From assembly GCA_023954155.1 (NCBI GenBank), contig JAMLIO010000004.1:188436-252435 (forward strand): DNA of 64,000 bases. The letters are read 5' to 3'. Under the pieces are notes generated by a model. That model was given only the letters and a program-made list of their open reading frames with translations, was not told the DNA's origin and made no database searches. The DNA is from Pseudobdellovibrionaceae bacterium (GTDB taxonomy: Bacteria > Bdellovibrionota > Bdellovibrionia > Bdellovibrionales > UBA1609). The first letter of the stretch is position 1; each line of letters opens with the position of its first letter. Shown one piece after another: positions 46,074 to 55,318 of the stretch. A program made the position numbers and the translations under genes.

Positions 46074-48287
46074 ATGCAGCCTGAGAACTTAAAGGACAGA
46101 AACTATTCTCCAGAAAATATCGACGAGCTGTGCGAGCTTGTTCGCTACATTCATCCCAAAGCAAATATTGAATGGTTACGTCGAGTCTATGAGTACTCAG
46201 AAAAGGCTCACGCGGGTCAAATCCGACGCAGTGGAGAACCCTATATCTCCCATCCCTTGGGGGTAGCAGGCATTTTGACCCATTTGCGCATGGACATGGA
46301 CACCATTGCCACGGGTCTTTTGCACGACACCGTCGAGGACACTGAAGCCACTCTAGAGGACATTCGACAAAATTTTGGGGACTCGGTGGCTTATCTTGTG
46401 GATGGGGTCACAAAGATCTCTCAGATGAAGTTTAGAAACACCCATGAAAAGCAGGGCGAGAACATTCGCAAAATGATTGTGTCTATGGGTAAAGACGTGC
46501 GTGTGGTTTTAGTAAAACTGGCGGACCGTCTGCACAACATGCGCACCCTGCACCACATGTCTTTTGAAAAGCAAGAGCGCATCGCTAAAGAAACATTAGA
46601 TATTTATGCTCCTCTTGCCAGCCGTCTGGGGATCAACTGGCTTAAGGTGGAACTTGAGGATTTAAGCTTTAGGTTCTCTCAACCCGAATCTTATTATGCT
46701 TTGGTGCAAAAGGTTCAGCAGAAAAAAAATGAACGCGAAAAGTACATCGAGGATGTAAAGCGTGAAATTTCAAAGGAACTGGTTAAAAGATTAAAAACTA
46801 AATTTCGTGTTACGGGTCGCCCCAAGCACTTGTACTCGATTCATAAAAAGATGGTCTCAAGCAATATCGAATACGAACAGGTGTTTGATGTTCTGGCCTT
46901 TAGAGTGATTGTGCAGACCATTTCTGAATGTTATGAAGCTTTGGGGCACATTCACGCCATTTGGCGTCCTATCCCTGGGCGGTTTAAAGACTTTATTGCC
47001 ATGCCCAAGGCCAACAACTATCAGAGTCTGCACACTACTGTGATTGGCCCTGATCGCAATCGTTTAGAAATTCAAATTCGCACAGAAGAGATGCACCTGA
47101 TCGCTGAGCAAGGGATTGCCGCCCACTGGAAGTACAAGGAAGGGGATTCTGTTGGGGGAGGCAGTGGCTCGACGGGGAACTCTATTGAAAAGTTCAATTG
47201 GTTGCGTGATCTTGTGGCCTTACACCAACAGACAGACGACTCCAATGAATTTTTAGAAAACATCAAGTCAGATCTTTTTGAAAGTGAAATTTATGTGTTT
47301 ACCCCTAATGGGGATGTTAAAGAGTTTCCCGAAGGGGCCACACCTATAGACTTTGCTTTTTCTGTGCACACAGAGGTGGGCATTCGTTGCGTGGGTGCAA
47401 AGGTCAATGGCAAAGGTGTGCCTTTAAAATACAAATTGCAAAACGGGGACTTTGTTGAAATTTTGACTTCAAAAGTGCAGCAACCCTCTAAAGACTGGCT
47501 CAAGATGTGTGTCACCTCCAGAGCCAAAACCAAAATTCGTGCTTATATTAAAACCGAAGAGCGCAAAAAAGCTTTAGAGGTGGGAGCGGCCCTTTTAGAT
47601 AAAACTTTAAAACGGGCAGGACTCAACCTCACAAAATTGGCAAAAGAGCCCGAGTTTGACAAATTTATGAAAGACAGGGGTTGTAGCACTTTAGACGAAT
47701 TTAAAGTGCAAGTGGGTTATGGAAAAATTCTTCCCAAAGCTGTGGTGGAAGCTTTTGCTCCCACCACTGTAGAACCCGAGGCTGAAGAGACTTTCATTCA
47801 AAAGGCGTTTAAATCTGCGATTCAAAAACGTAAAAAGACCTCTTCACTGGTCACCGTGGATGGGATGGATGAATTCTTAGTGCATTATGCAAAATGCTGT
47901 AACCCCATTCCTGGAGACAGTATTATTGGTTTTATCACTCTAGGACGTGGGATCACCATTCACCGTGCGGATTGCCCCAGAGCTTTCGAAATGGATCAAG
48001 CCCGTCGTGTAGACGTGGCGTGGAACAAAGGCCCTGATCAAATCCAAAGAACAGTGCGAGTAAGAGTGATCAGCTTAGACAAACGAGGTCTACTGATACG
48101 TATGACCGAAGCCTTTAACGCCAGAGGTGTCGACATCCACAACGCCCAAATCCGCACCACCAGAGACAACAAAGCAATATGTTTATTCGACGTCACCGTC
48201 AAAGACACCTCTCACCTCGCAGAAGTTATGAACGACCTACAAAAAATCCCAGACGTCATAGGTGTAACCAGAATCGCCTCCACTTAA
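46074..48287 (+). CDS. rel: Bifunctional (p)ppGpp synthetase/hydrolase (RelA/SpoT family)
   Basis: This 737-residue enzyme is the stringent-response controller. The hydrolase domain is intact (HAGQIRRSGEPYISHP, LLHDTVEDTEAT with the HD, KLADRLHNMRTL). The synthetase domain has HSIHKKM, RFKDFIAMPK and NNYQSLHTTVIGP. TGS, a Cys-containing region (YAKCCNPIPGDSIIGF) and an ACT domain (IRTTRDNKAICLFDVTV) complete it. Element E3 starts 15 bp after its stop. Confidence 0.95.
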   Translation: MQPENLKDRNYSPENIDELCELVRYIHPKANIEWLRRVYEYSEKAHAGQIRRSGEPYISHPLGVAGILTHLRMDMDTIATGLLHDTVEDTEATLEDIRQNFGDSVAYLVDGVTKISQMKFRNTHEKQGENIRKMIVSMGKDVRVVLVKLADRLHNMRTLHHMSFEKQERIAKETLDIYAPLASRLGINWLKVELEDLSFRFSQPESYYALVQKVQQKKNEREKYIEDVKREISKELVKRLKTKFRVTGRPKHLYSIHKKMVSSNIEYEQVFDVLAFRVIVQTISECYEALGHIHAIWRPIPGRFKDFIAMPKANNYQSLHTTVIGPDRNRLEIQIRTEEMHLIAEQGIAAHWKYKEGDSVGGGSGSTGNSIEKFNWLRDLVALHQQTDDSNEFLENIKSDLFESEIYVFTPNGDVKEFPEGATPIDFAFSVHTEVGIRCVGAKVNGKGVPLKYKLQNGDFVEILTSKVQQPSKDWLKMCVTSRAKTKIRAYIKTEERKKALEVGAALLDKTLKRAGLNLTKLAKEPEFDKFMKDRGCSTLDEFKVQVGYGKILPKAVVEAFAPTTVEPEAEETFIQKAFKSAIQKRKKTSSLVTVDGMDEFLVHYAKCCNPIPGDSIIGFITLGRGITIHRADCPRAFEMDQARRVDVAWNKGPDQIQRTVRVRVISLDKRGLLIRMTEAFNARGVDIHNAQIRTTRDNKAICLFDVTVKDTSHLAEVMNDLQKIPDVIGVTRIAST

Positions 48288-48302
48288 CTTTACTACAGAA
48301 GA

Positions 48303-48459
48303 CTCTAGTCCTTTTAGTTGGGGTTTTGTTTTTAAGTATATAATCAAAATGCGAGTTCGGCTTGGCGTGCTTTTGCGAATGCAAAGGCATGCCAAACGTC
48401 ACTGTCTGAGCATTTTGAATATATACTTAAAAACAAAACCCCAACTAAAAGGACTAGAG
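48303..48459. repeat. Giant hairpin element E3 (50-bp arms, one mismatch)
   Basis: Arms 48303-48352 and 48410-48459 are reverse complements over 50 bp with one mismatch. The right arm ends inside the last sense codon (CTC before TAG) of the minus-strand gene at 48454. The 57-nt centre folds into an imperfect hairpin (GGCTTGGCGTGC / GGCATGCCAAAC, loop near 48375). The E1/E2 core blocks are absent. The inner arm motif (CATTTTGAATATATA) resembles that of E1 and E2. Confidence 0.93.
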
Positions 48460-49353
48460 CTTCATCCCGAGGCCTGCGCGGATAGAGATCATGCTCGTCT
48501 TCACATCGTCACTAGGTGGAATGAGGTTGTACTCGGCTAAGACGGGAATAAAAAACTTATCGTTAATGAACCAGTCAAGGCCACCGCCCACTTGAAAGAC
48601 CATGGTGCTAGAGATGTCGCTCTTGACTACGGCGTTGGTGTTGCCTGTGTTAAGAGGGAATAAAAGACCTGCGCCTACACCACCCCAAAATCTCATGTTG
48701 GAGTCAGGGTTAAAAATATAGCGCCCCCAAATGTCGGCAGCTAAATAGTTGATGGACATCACACAATTGACCACTCCAATACATGTTCTATTGCCTTCTT
48801 TGGCCTCAAAAGGTTGTGTTCCCACATATCCTCTAAGGAAGATGTGATTGGTGAGACTGTAATCTCCCATGGCCTTGATACTAATACCACTTCCACTTAA
48901 AGAGGCTTTTTCGCCAGTGTTAAAGCTCACATTGGCAGAACTTTGTACCATTCCCAGTACTCCACCCACAGCCAACTCTTTGTTACGTCGGATGGCTTTC
49001 TTTTTGCCACCACCCTCATCGTAAGAGTACTGCTCGTAAGCGGCTTTTTTGGCTACGTTTGATTTTTTCTTTGAAGGACGAAGAGCAAGCTCTGCGCCTT
49101 TAATGGCTTTTCCTTTGAGCAGCATCCCGATAGCTTTGTTGCCTTGCACTTTTGTGATTCTAATCACACCAGTTCGTTTCCCATTGTAGGTGGTGTAATA
49201 TAGTTTTCCGCGCTGAACGTTCCCTTTAACTAAAACTTTATTATTTTTAACAGCTGCAACAGAGGCTGCAAAGCTGGGTACGCTAAATAAAAACAGGCTT
49301 ACAAAAATAAATAAAATCGTTAGATTTTGCGTGCGGGCAAAGGTGGACCTCAT
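48454..49353 (-). CDS. Exported beta-barrel protein, unknown
   Basis: This 299-residue protein has a signal peptide (LTILFIFVSLFLFSVPSFAA). A basic stretch of about 110 residues (KLYYTTYNGKRTGVIRITKVQGN) has small beta repeats, then a Lys/Arg linker. The C-terminal 165 residues alternate barrel-like strands (IFLRGYVGTQPFEA, FWGGVGAGLLFPL, FQVGGGLDWFINDKFFIPVLAEY). The overall layout resembles the 40360 protein. The ssb gene lies just upstream on the same strand. Element E3 lies at its 3' end. Confidence 0.7.
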   Translation of the reverse strand: MRSTFARTQNLTILFIFVSLFLFSVPSFAASVAAVKNNKVLVKGNVQRGKLYYTTYNGKRTGVIRITKVQGNKAIGMLLKGKAIKGAELALRPSKKKSNVAKKAAYEQYSYDEGGGKKKAIRRNKELAVGGVLGMVQSSANVSFNTGEKASLSGSGISIKAMGDYSLTNHIFLRGYVGTQPFEAKEGNRTCIGVVNCVMSINYLAADIWGRYIFNPDSNMRFWGGVGAGLLFPLNTGNTNAVVKSDISSTMVFQVGGGLDWFINDKFFIPVLAEYNLIPPSDDVKTSMISIRAGLGMKL

Positions 49354-49416
49354 GTTGCTCTCCTAAATGGTAAACATCCACCTTTAATTGAATCAAAAAA
49401 GATCTATAAGATCAAT

Positions 49417-49875
49417 TTAGAACGGAATTTCTTCGCTACTATCGAAGCTTGGCTCTGGACCAAAGTCATCAAAAGGGTTGGAGTTGGAACTGCCACCACC
49501 ATAAGTGCTACCAGATGAAGCTCCCATAGAGTCCGAAGCTGAGTTTTGTGCCCCTAAGAATTGGATGTTAGTGGCTACGATTTCCGTGGTGTATCTCTTT
49601 TGACCTTGATTGTCTTCCCAAGAACGAGTTTGTAAACGACCTTCTACAAACACCTGACGACCTTTGGAAAGGTACTTCCCACAAATTTCAGCAAGCTTGC
49701 CCCAAACCACGATACGGTGCCACTCTGTACGTTCTTGTTTTTGACCATCACGATCCACCCAGTTTTCACTTGTTGCGACACTCATACGAGTCACGGCACT
49801 TCCTGTGGATACGGTTTTTGTTTCAGGATCAGTTCCAAGACGACCAATAATAATAACTTTATTCACTCCAGACAT
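49417..49875 (-). CDS. ssb: Single-stranded DNA-binding protein
   Basis: This 152-residue protein has the OB fold: [63 protein letters not shown] flexible Gly/Ser linker leads to the acidic tip ending EEIPF, the partner-binding tail. It binds ssDNA in replication and repair. Between gspN and the barrel gene on the same strand. Confidence 0.97.
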   Translation of the reverse strand: MSGVNKVIIIGRLGTDPETKTVSTGSAVTRMSVATSENWVDRDGQKQERTEWHRIVVWGKLAEICGKYLSKGRQVFVEGRLQTRSWEDNQGQKRYTTEIVATNIQFLGAQNSASDSMGASSGSTYGGGSSNSNPFDDFGPEPSFDSSEEIPF

Positions 49876-50014
49876 AGTTCCCCCTTTGCAATGAAGAGTA
49901 GTATATAGTTGTCCTATGGGTTTTTCTGAAAAGCAAAAGCTTAATGCTTAACGCCCAAAATCACCGCAAGGCAATGACAGAAGTCTGCATAAAAAGTGAC
50001 AAAAAATAGGCAGT

Positions 50015-51022
50015 TTAAAATTGATTTAAAGGCTGAAAGGACGGAACTCCTCTCGGATAGCCCGAGAGCGAGAAGATGTAACGCGCTCCTCCATCTAGAG
50101 TCGCACTTCGCCCACCTTTATTATTCAGTAAAACCGTTCCGATCATGGTGCCTAATTTCGATTCGGCATCTTTATTAAAATTCAGATCAAAATTGAAATC
50201 ATAGGGGCCAGGGACAAAAGTGATAGAGGCCCCCATCTTACGTGTCGTTAAGTCCATTTGCCCTTTGACCTTGCCATAGATGACATCATTGGGTTGTCCT
50301 AGTGCGCCTTCGGTGAGATTCATTTTGCCGTTTTGCAATTGCCCTACAAGGGCTAGGCGTTTGAACTGACCTTCGGGGAGCATTAAGTCCATCCCTTGCA
50401 TAGAAATCACACTGGGGAGCTCTACATTGGTGCCACTAAAGTTAAAACTTCCACGAGGATGATCTAAAGCCATCAGGTCCAAACGTAAGTCACTTTTGCC
50501 AGAAATCTTGCCTGAGAGTTTGGCAGGAGCTTGCATCCAGTTTAGAACTTCACCCACATCTATTTTATCCAAAGCCAGTTCAATGCGAGCCACCTTAGAG
50601 TCTTTGTTATTGGAGTGCCCTTGACCTTGGTGAGTGAGAGTGGCGGTGATGTTCCCACCCCAGATGTTTTCCGCACGAAAAGACCCTCCTGGTTTAAGAC
50701 TTAAAAGACTAAGGATAGAGGGAGTGATGTACACTCGTTGCACAAAAAGTGGTGTGGTCAAATTAGGGGTAGCGATGTACACGTTTTTTGCTGAAATTCC
50801 AAAAGGGTAAAGACTAAGTCCGATATCTTCAAAAGACATTTGGACTTGGTTGCGAGTGGCCTTGCTGATTTGGTTAGAGATGATCTCTGAGATTTCACGA
50901 TAAGGGAACATGACCACAATAAAGATCAACGTAAAGAAGAAGACCAAGAATATTTTAAATTTATGAAATTTAAATACGTTAATAATAGGCTGAAGGATGT
51001 AGGTTCTTAAATCTTCCATCAA
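50015..51022 (-). CDS. gspN: Type II secretion protein GspN
   Basis: This 335-residue inner-membrane protein has one N-terminal helix (FKIFLVFFFTLIFIVVMFPY) and a beta-rich periplasmic region. LSLYPFGISAKNVYIATP, GGSFRAENIWGG and KSDLRLDLMALDHPRGSFNFSG fit GspN, an accessory component present in many type II systems. Its start overlaps the gspM stop by 4 bp. Last of the gspL-M-N group. Confidence 0.8.
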   Translation of the reverse strand: MMEDLRTYILQPIINVFKFHKFKIFLVFFFTLIFIVVMFPYREISEIISNQISKATRNQVQMSFEDIGLSLYPFGISAKNVYIATPNLTTPLFVQRVYITPSILSLLSLKPGGSFRAENIWGGNITATLTHQGQGHSNNKDSKVARIELALDKIDVGEVLNWMQAPAKLSGKISGKSDLRLDLMALDHPRGSFNFSGTNVELPSVISMQGMDLMLPEGQFKRLALVGQLQNGKMNLTEGALGQPNDVIYGKVKGQMDLTTRKMGASITFVPGPYDFNFDLNFNKDAESKLGTMIGTVLLNNKGGRSATLDGGARYIFSLSGYPRGVPSFQPLNQF

Positions 51023-51684
51023 TTACGCCCTCGCCCACGACTTGAACGTCCTGCTGGGGGAGTCTCAACAGGGGCTGTCTCTGGAACTGCAAAGTTGGTG
51101 ATATAAAGTTTAACATTATGGTAGTGAGGGTCTTCGGAATCGGCCTGCGTGCGAACACCTGTGACGATCAGTGAGTCATTCATGTTTTCAAGTACGCGCA
51201 TGCTATGGGCCAGTTGTCTGACATTAAGTTTGTTTAAATTGACCTCAAAGGTTTCCACATGGGCTTGGGCTGGAAACAAATTTTGCACGGGTTGGGCGGG
51301 TTGGATTTTAATCTGTTCACGAGTCACAGGGACCGACATCAGTCGTCCTTCCGCTTCACTGGTAAATCTGGAAAAGTTAAACATCTCAGGAGAAAAAGAC
51401 AATGAGGCCTTTTGCTTCTCAATGGTTTTGATTCTGCGGATGATGTCTTTGCGCTCAGAATAATGGTTCATATTGTAGGTGGACTCTTTGAGGCGTTGCA
51501 AAGGAATGTTAACGGCAACAAATAAAACTACAAGTACAGCTCCCACTTTTAATAAGGTCTGCTGACGAGTGGGTAGGGTGTAGTAAAACTCTCGGAATCT
51601 ATTGTAAAGCTCACTCTCCGTCACACGAGACTTCAGTGTGTTTACAGATTCCTTAAGTTGGTCAGATATGTTTTCAAATGCCAT
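51019..51684 (-). CDS. gspM: Type II secretion protein GspM
   Basis: This 221-residue inner-membrane protein has one transmembrane helix (residues about 43-62, LLKVGAVLVVLFVAVNIP), a coiled coil and a small alpha/beta C-terminal domain. It anchors GspL in the inner-membrane platform. The C-terminal end is Pro/Arg/Gly-rich (RSSRGRGRN). The motif YYTLPTRQQTLLKVG is typical of the start of GspM. Identification rests mostly on position between gspL and gspN. Confidence 0.8.
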   Translation of the reverse strand: MAFENISDQLKESVNTLKSRVTESELYNRFREFYYTLPTRQQTLLKVGAVLVVLFVAVNIPLQRLKESTYNMNHYSERKDIIRRIKTIEKQKASLSFSPEMFNFSRFTSEAEGRLMSVPVTREQIKIQPAQPVQNLFPAQAHVETFEVNLNKLNVRQLAHSMRVLENMNDSLIVTGVRTQADSEDPHYHNVKLYITNFAVPETAPVETPPAGRSSRGRGRN

Positions 51685-51708
51685 CGTGTACTCTCGTTGC
51701 TCCTGTTT

Positions 51709-53412
51709 TTATCTTGGCAGAGGATTTATAACAATTTCGTACTCAAAAGGGGTGCGCCCTTGGCTGTCTTGACCCGAGACTGCGCGTTTAGCAATTTTAT
51801 TTTGTGAGGATAAAGACTTCAGAGTCTCTTCAAGAGACAGAAGTTGGGCCGTGCTTTCTGCGTAACCTGAAATAAAAAGTTTTTTATCACCAATGTTCAA
51901 GGATTCAATGTCAATTTTAAGCCGACCGCGAGGAGGGGCCTTAGCGTGCAGTTCCCGAAGAAAGTAAGACGCCTGCTGGTACTTTTCCATATTTTGCAGT
52001 TTAGCTAGAAGATCCTGGCGTTGTTTGGAGTCACGAATGTAGCGATTGAGGTTGCTCACATTGGACTGAGCCTTAGGTAAACCTGTCACTTCACTTCCTA
52101 CGTCTTTCATTTTCTTTAGGGCCAGCTCAGAAAGTTCATAACTCCATTTTGAACGCATGATTCCCCAAGCCAGCATCAGGATAAAAACCACAGCTAAGAG
52201 GCGAAGGGTGTAAGACCATTTTTCAAAAAAGATTTTTAAGTTTTCATTGGAGATAGAAAATTCTTGCTTACGTAAGTCCAAAGCAGGGTTGCGAGGTTTG
52301 CGTAAGCCCTCGAGGGCCATTCCTAATGAGGTCATGTGGGCGATCGGAGAATTTTCGGCTTTAAAATTCAGTTCTGGGAACTGATGAACACTGGTGATGA
52401 CATTGGTGGCAATTTGAAGATGCTGAGTAAGATAAGGTCCTACGTTACGCAGACGAGAAGTTCCACCTAGTAATCCCACTGCGCGCACCTGCACACTGTA
52501 TTTGCTTTTGATTTCCAGTAAGGAGATTTGCAGTTCCTTTAACAAAGGAATCATAGCCCCCTTAAGAACATTGGATAAACGTCCCAGTTCAGGTGAAGGG
52601 CTTTGATCTTTAAGGATCAACACACCAGACTTGTGGAGCATCTGTACTGCTTCTAAGTAATGGATCTTATATTCATTGCAAAGGGCTGTGATCAGATCGT
52701 GCCCCCCCCAACTGATCTCGCGACATTCAATCAATTCACCTTCTCGGCGCACGATAAGGGTGGTGGAAAGATGTCCCAAAGTTAAAATGGCTTCCCCTGC
52801 GGTGAACTCTTTAGGTGTTAAAGGCTCAGAGCTTTGTTGGGACTGAGGTTGTTCATCTTCAAAGTCAAGATCTTCAAATTCAACAGGTGTAGGATCTTTA
52901 AGGGGTGGTGCAAAGACATTGTCAAAAATATTATTCGTAGCAATCCCTTGCACCGTTAGGACGCTGGGATCAATGCCACCATCACTTAGAGTTTGCAAAA
53001 GTTTTTTAATATTTTCCCTACGACTGGCTACCGCTAAAACTTCATGCCCATTGGGATGGGTCTTTAAAATACGAATATCATGCAAAGACTCATCAGGGTC
53101 TAAGGGCGAAACATCAGCTAAAGCAAAAGGGATGCTCTCTAAAATTTTAAAACGAGGAGCAGGGGGTTGAATGATTTTATGAATGCTTACCTGTCGTGAG
53201 GGTAAGCCACAGACATAATTCACTTCTGGGTCCACTGAATAATGAGCGGAAACTTTTCTTAGAATTTCAATGACCTCAATGGCAGTGTCTTTAGTGGGAT
53301 CGACACTGAGGGGGTACTCCTGCATACTCAGAATAGAGATATGCTGGTTCGAGTTTTTGATCTCGACCACCTTAATGCTGTATGAACCAATGTCTATTCC
53401 AACTACTTTCAA
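51709..53412 (-). CDS. gspL: Type II secretion protein GspL with a PilM-like actin fold
   Basis: This 567-residue protein has an N-terminal actin-like domain: GIDIGSYSIKVVEI (phosphate 1), then GLLGGTSRLRNVGPYLTQHL. A transmembrane helix near residue 415 (LRLLAVVFILMLAWGIM) and a periplasmic ferredoxin-like C-terminal region follow (KLFISGYAESTAQLLSLEE). The cytoplasmic part is the PilM/GspL type that holds the GspE ATPase. It is longer than E. coli GspL. First of the gspL-M-N cluster, whose upstream neighbour is an opposite-strand DCC gene. Confidence 0.85.
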   Translation of the reverse strand: MKVVGIDIGSYSIKVVEIKNSNQHISILSMQEYPLSVDPTKDTAIEVIEILRKVSAHYSVDPEVNYVCGLPSRQVSIHKIIQPPAPRFKILESIPFALADVSPLDPDESLHDIRILKTHPNGHEVLAVASRRENIKKLLQTLSDGGIDPSVLTVQGIATNNIFDNVFAPPLKDPTPVEFEDLDFEDEQPQSQQSSEPLTPKEFTAGEAILTLGHLSTTLIVRREGELIECREISWGGHDLITALCNEYKIHYLEAVQMLHKSGVLILKDQSPSPELGRLSNVLKGAMIPLLKELQISLLEIKSKYSVQVRAVGLLGGTSRLRNVGPYLTQHLQIATNVITSVHQFPELNFKAENSPIAHMTSLGMALEGLRKPRNPALDLRKQEFSISNENLKIFFEKWSYTLRLLAVVFILMLAWGIMRSKWSYELSELALKKMKDVGSEVTGLPKAQSNVSNLNRYIRDSKQRQDLLAKLQNMEKYQQASYFLRELHAKAPPRGRLKIDIESLNIGDKKLFISGYAESTAQLLSLEETLKSLSSQNKIAKRAVSGQDSQGRTPFEYEIVINPLPR

Positions 53413-53543
53413 ATATTTAACCCTCTGTCCTTTAGTATAAGCAGAATTATTCAGAGATTCATTATTGATTTTTAAATAATGCGTTATTGCCTAGACCTAG
53501 ACCATGGGTTGGCTATCGGGAGCCCTCTAGGCATAATGACACT

Positions 53544-53969
53544 ATGAATTTTGGAGACAAGGGCCGCGCTATAAACAACTCTGTGCTCATTTTTTATGAT
53601 AGGGATTGTGGTTTTTGTAATGCGTGGGTGAGTTTTTTTTTAAAGCGTAACAAAGGACTATTTTATTTTGCCCCTTTACAAGGCGAAACGGCACGTAGGA
53701 CTCTGGGGGAACAGAGTCCTTTGCTCCGTAGTTTAAACACTTTGGTGGTGAAAACCCAAACAGATCAAATTTTAATCAGATCCACTGCGGCTCTGTATCT
53801 CTTTTCCTTATGTGACCCGCTACTGTCTTGGGCGGCTTACTTCCGTTTTGTCCCTCGGTTTTTGCGTGATGGGGTTTATAGATTCATCTCTTGCACTCGT
53901 CATCTTTGGGGGAAAAAGAACTTCTGTGTGCTGCCCACGCTAGAGCAGCAAGTCTACTTCTTAAATTAG
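53544..53969 (+). CDS. DCC-family thiol-disulfide oxidoreductase-like protein
   Basis: Start taken at MNFGDKGRA; a longer frame from 53487 exists. The protein has about 141 residues. LIFYDRDCGFCNAWVSFFLKRN with the YDxDCxxC motif, then LFYFAPLQGETARR, is the DUF393/DCC family, thioredoxin-like proteins of unknown substrate. It lies on the opposite strand between gspL and gspK and so breaks the gsp operon. TATAAT-like GCATAATGAC just upstream could make it near-leaderless. Confidence 0.8.
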   Translation: MNFGDKGRAINNSVLIFYDRDCGFCNAWVSFFLKRNKGLFYFAPLQGETARRTLGEQSPLLRSLNTLVVKTQTDQILIRSTAALYLFSLCDPLLSWAAYFRFVPRFLRDGVYRFISCTRHLWGKKNFCVLPTLEQQVYFLN

Positions 53970-54070
53970 GCAGGGAAGGGTCTCAATCAGTGTTTTGACC
54001 GTGACAGAGAGAGAGGGGCCGCACCCCTAAACAGTAAGGTAGTCGCCAGCAAACTCTATGCGTATTAAGC

Positions 54071-55318
54071 TCAGTACACCTTCATAAATACGACAGTGGG
54101 TGGTCCTTTGGGAATATTCCGAGGAGTCTTTTGAGTTGCCGCCCCTCCAGTGGTGGGATTGCTGCCTGGAGTTTGGGGGTCGTTACCCGTTCCACTTTGT
54201 GGGGCTCCTCCTTGTTCTTTCTCTTCTTTTTCTTTAAGTTGTGCTACGGTGTCGTTAAGCAGAGCATTTTGATCAAAGACATAGGCTTCGATGGTTTTGC
54301 TGATGCGTCCTGAGTTGCCCGTGCTTTCAATTTTAAAGTTCGCGACTGCCGAATACACAATAGGAATCTTATTGGGATTAAAACTAGCGTAAGTGCCTAA
54401 ATAACTTTCTACAAATCCTTTAAATAAAGACTCGTTAAAGGGTCCGTGTTCAGGATCCTGTCGGCGTTTGATCAGCTCCTTAACAATTTCAGGAGTCATA
54501 TTGGGGTCTAAGGACAATAAGACCTCTTCTTCAGCTTGGTTAATATTCACACCAGGGTTACCCATGATGGTGACATTGGCTTCAAGCACCTGATAGATGT
54601 CCTCTTTCATTCCTTGTACGAGCATCATTTCTTCTTTGGTTTTAAAGAATAAATTAGGAGGCAAGTTCTTTTCGCCTAGTGAGGAATAGTAAGACGACTC
54701 ATCTCCTCCGCGTAAAGATTCGTTGCCTGCATCCATCCAGTCTGTCAGATGATCAATCATCTCTTCGATCTCGTTGATGACGTATTGGCTAGAGAACTCT
54801 TCGTCTTCGTTGATCTTGCGTCTGAAGACTTCTAAAAGTTGAGTCTTAGTAGCTTGTGCTAAGGCCTCAGAGGGTGAGGCGAGGTTATTGATGTTAATTT
54901 TAGCCCCCATATCTTCAATCATAGGAGCATACTGCACTTTCTTTAAAAAGGTTTCAGCTAAAGCGTCGTTGAGCTGGCTTTGTGCCACCATACCTGCTTC
55001 ATCAGGAAGTACAGGTGGCCATACAAAGGGAAACTGCCAGAGAATATCTACTTTTTGTGCATAGCCAGCTGCTGCATCTCCGAGTTGGTCCATTTGATTG
55101 CGCACCTGTTGGTAGGCCTTAACTCTTAAGAGGCTCACGTCTAAGCCAGCCTTGGCCGCATAATAGGCTTTCAGTTCATGCACATCTTGCGAGGACACAA
55201 TAGAAACATAAAGTGTTTCTTTTGAGATTTCAAACAGCACAAAACTCATCAAGGCCACAAAAAACACGGCCATCATGATCGCAACACCTTTTTGGTTTTC
55301 CTTATTTTGTGAAATCAT
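54071..55318 (-). CDS. gspK: Type II secretion minor pseudopilin GspK
   Basis: This 415-residue protein has a short leader and a Gly before VAIMMAVFFVALMSFVLFE, the GspK-type prepilin helix without Glu at position 5. The large periplasmic domain has helix-rich inserts (MIDHLTDWMDAGNESLRG, VNINQAEEEVLLSL). The tail (about 355-415) is Gly/Gln/Thr-rich and looks disordered. GspK caps the pseudopilus with I and J. Start overlaps the gspJ stop (ATGA). Confidence 0.88.
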   Translation of the reverse strand: MISQNKENQKGVAIMMAVFFVALMSFVLFEISKETLYVSIVSSQDVHELKAYYAAKAGLDVSLLRVKAYQQVRNQMDQLGDAAAGYAQKVDILWQFPFVWPPVLPDEAGMVAQSQLNDALAETFLKKVQYAPMIEDMGAKININNLASPSEALAQATKTQLLEVFRRKINEDEEFSSQYVINEIEEMIDHLTDWMDAGNESLRGGDESSYYSSLGEKNLPPNLFFKTKEEMMLVQGMKEDIYQVLEANVTIMGNPGVNINQAEEEVLLSLDPNMTPEIVKELIKRRQDPEHGPFNESLFKGFVESYLGTYASFNPNKIPIVYSAVANFKIESTGNSGRISKTIEAYVFDQNALLNDTVAQLKEKEEKEQGGAPQSGTGNDPQTPGSNPTTGGAATQKTPRNIPKGPPTVVFMKVY

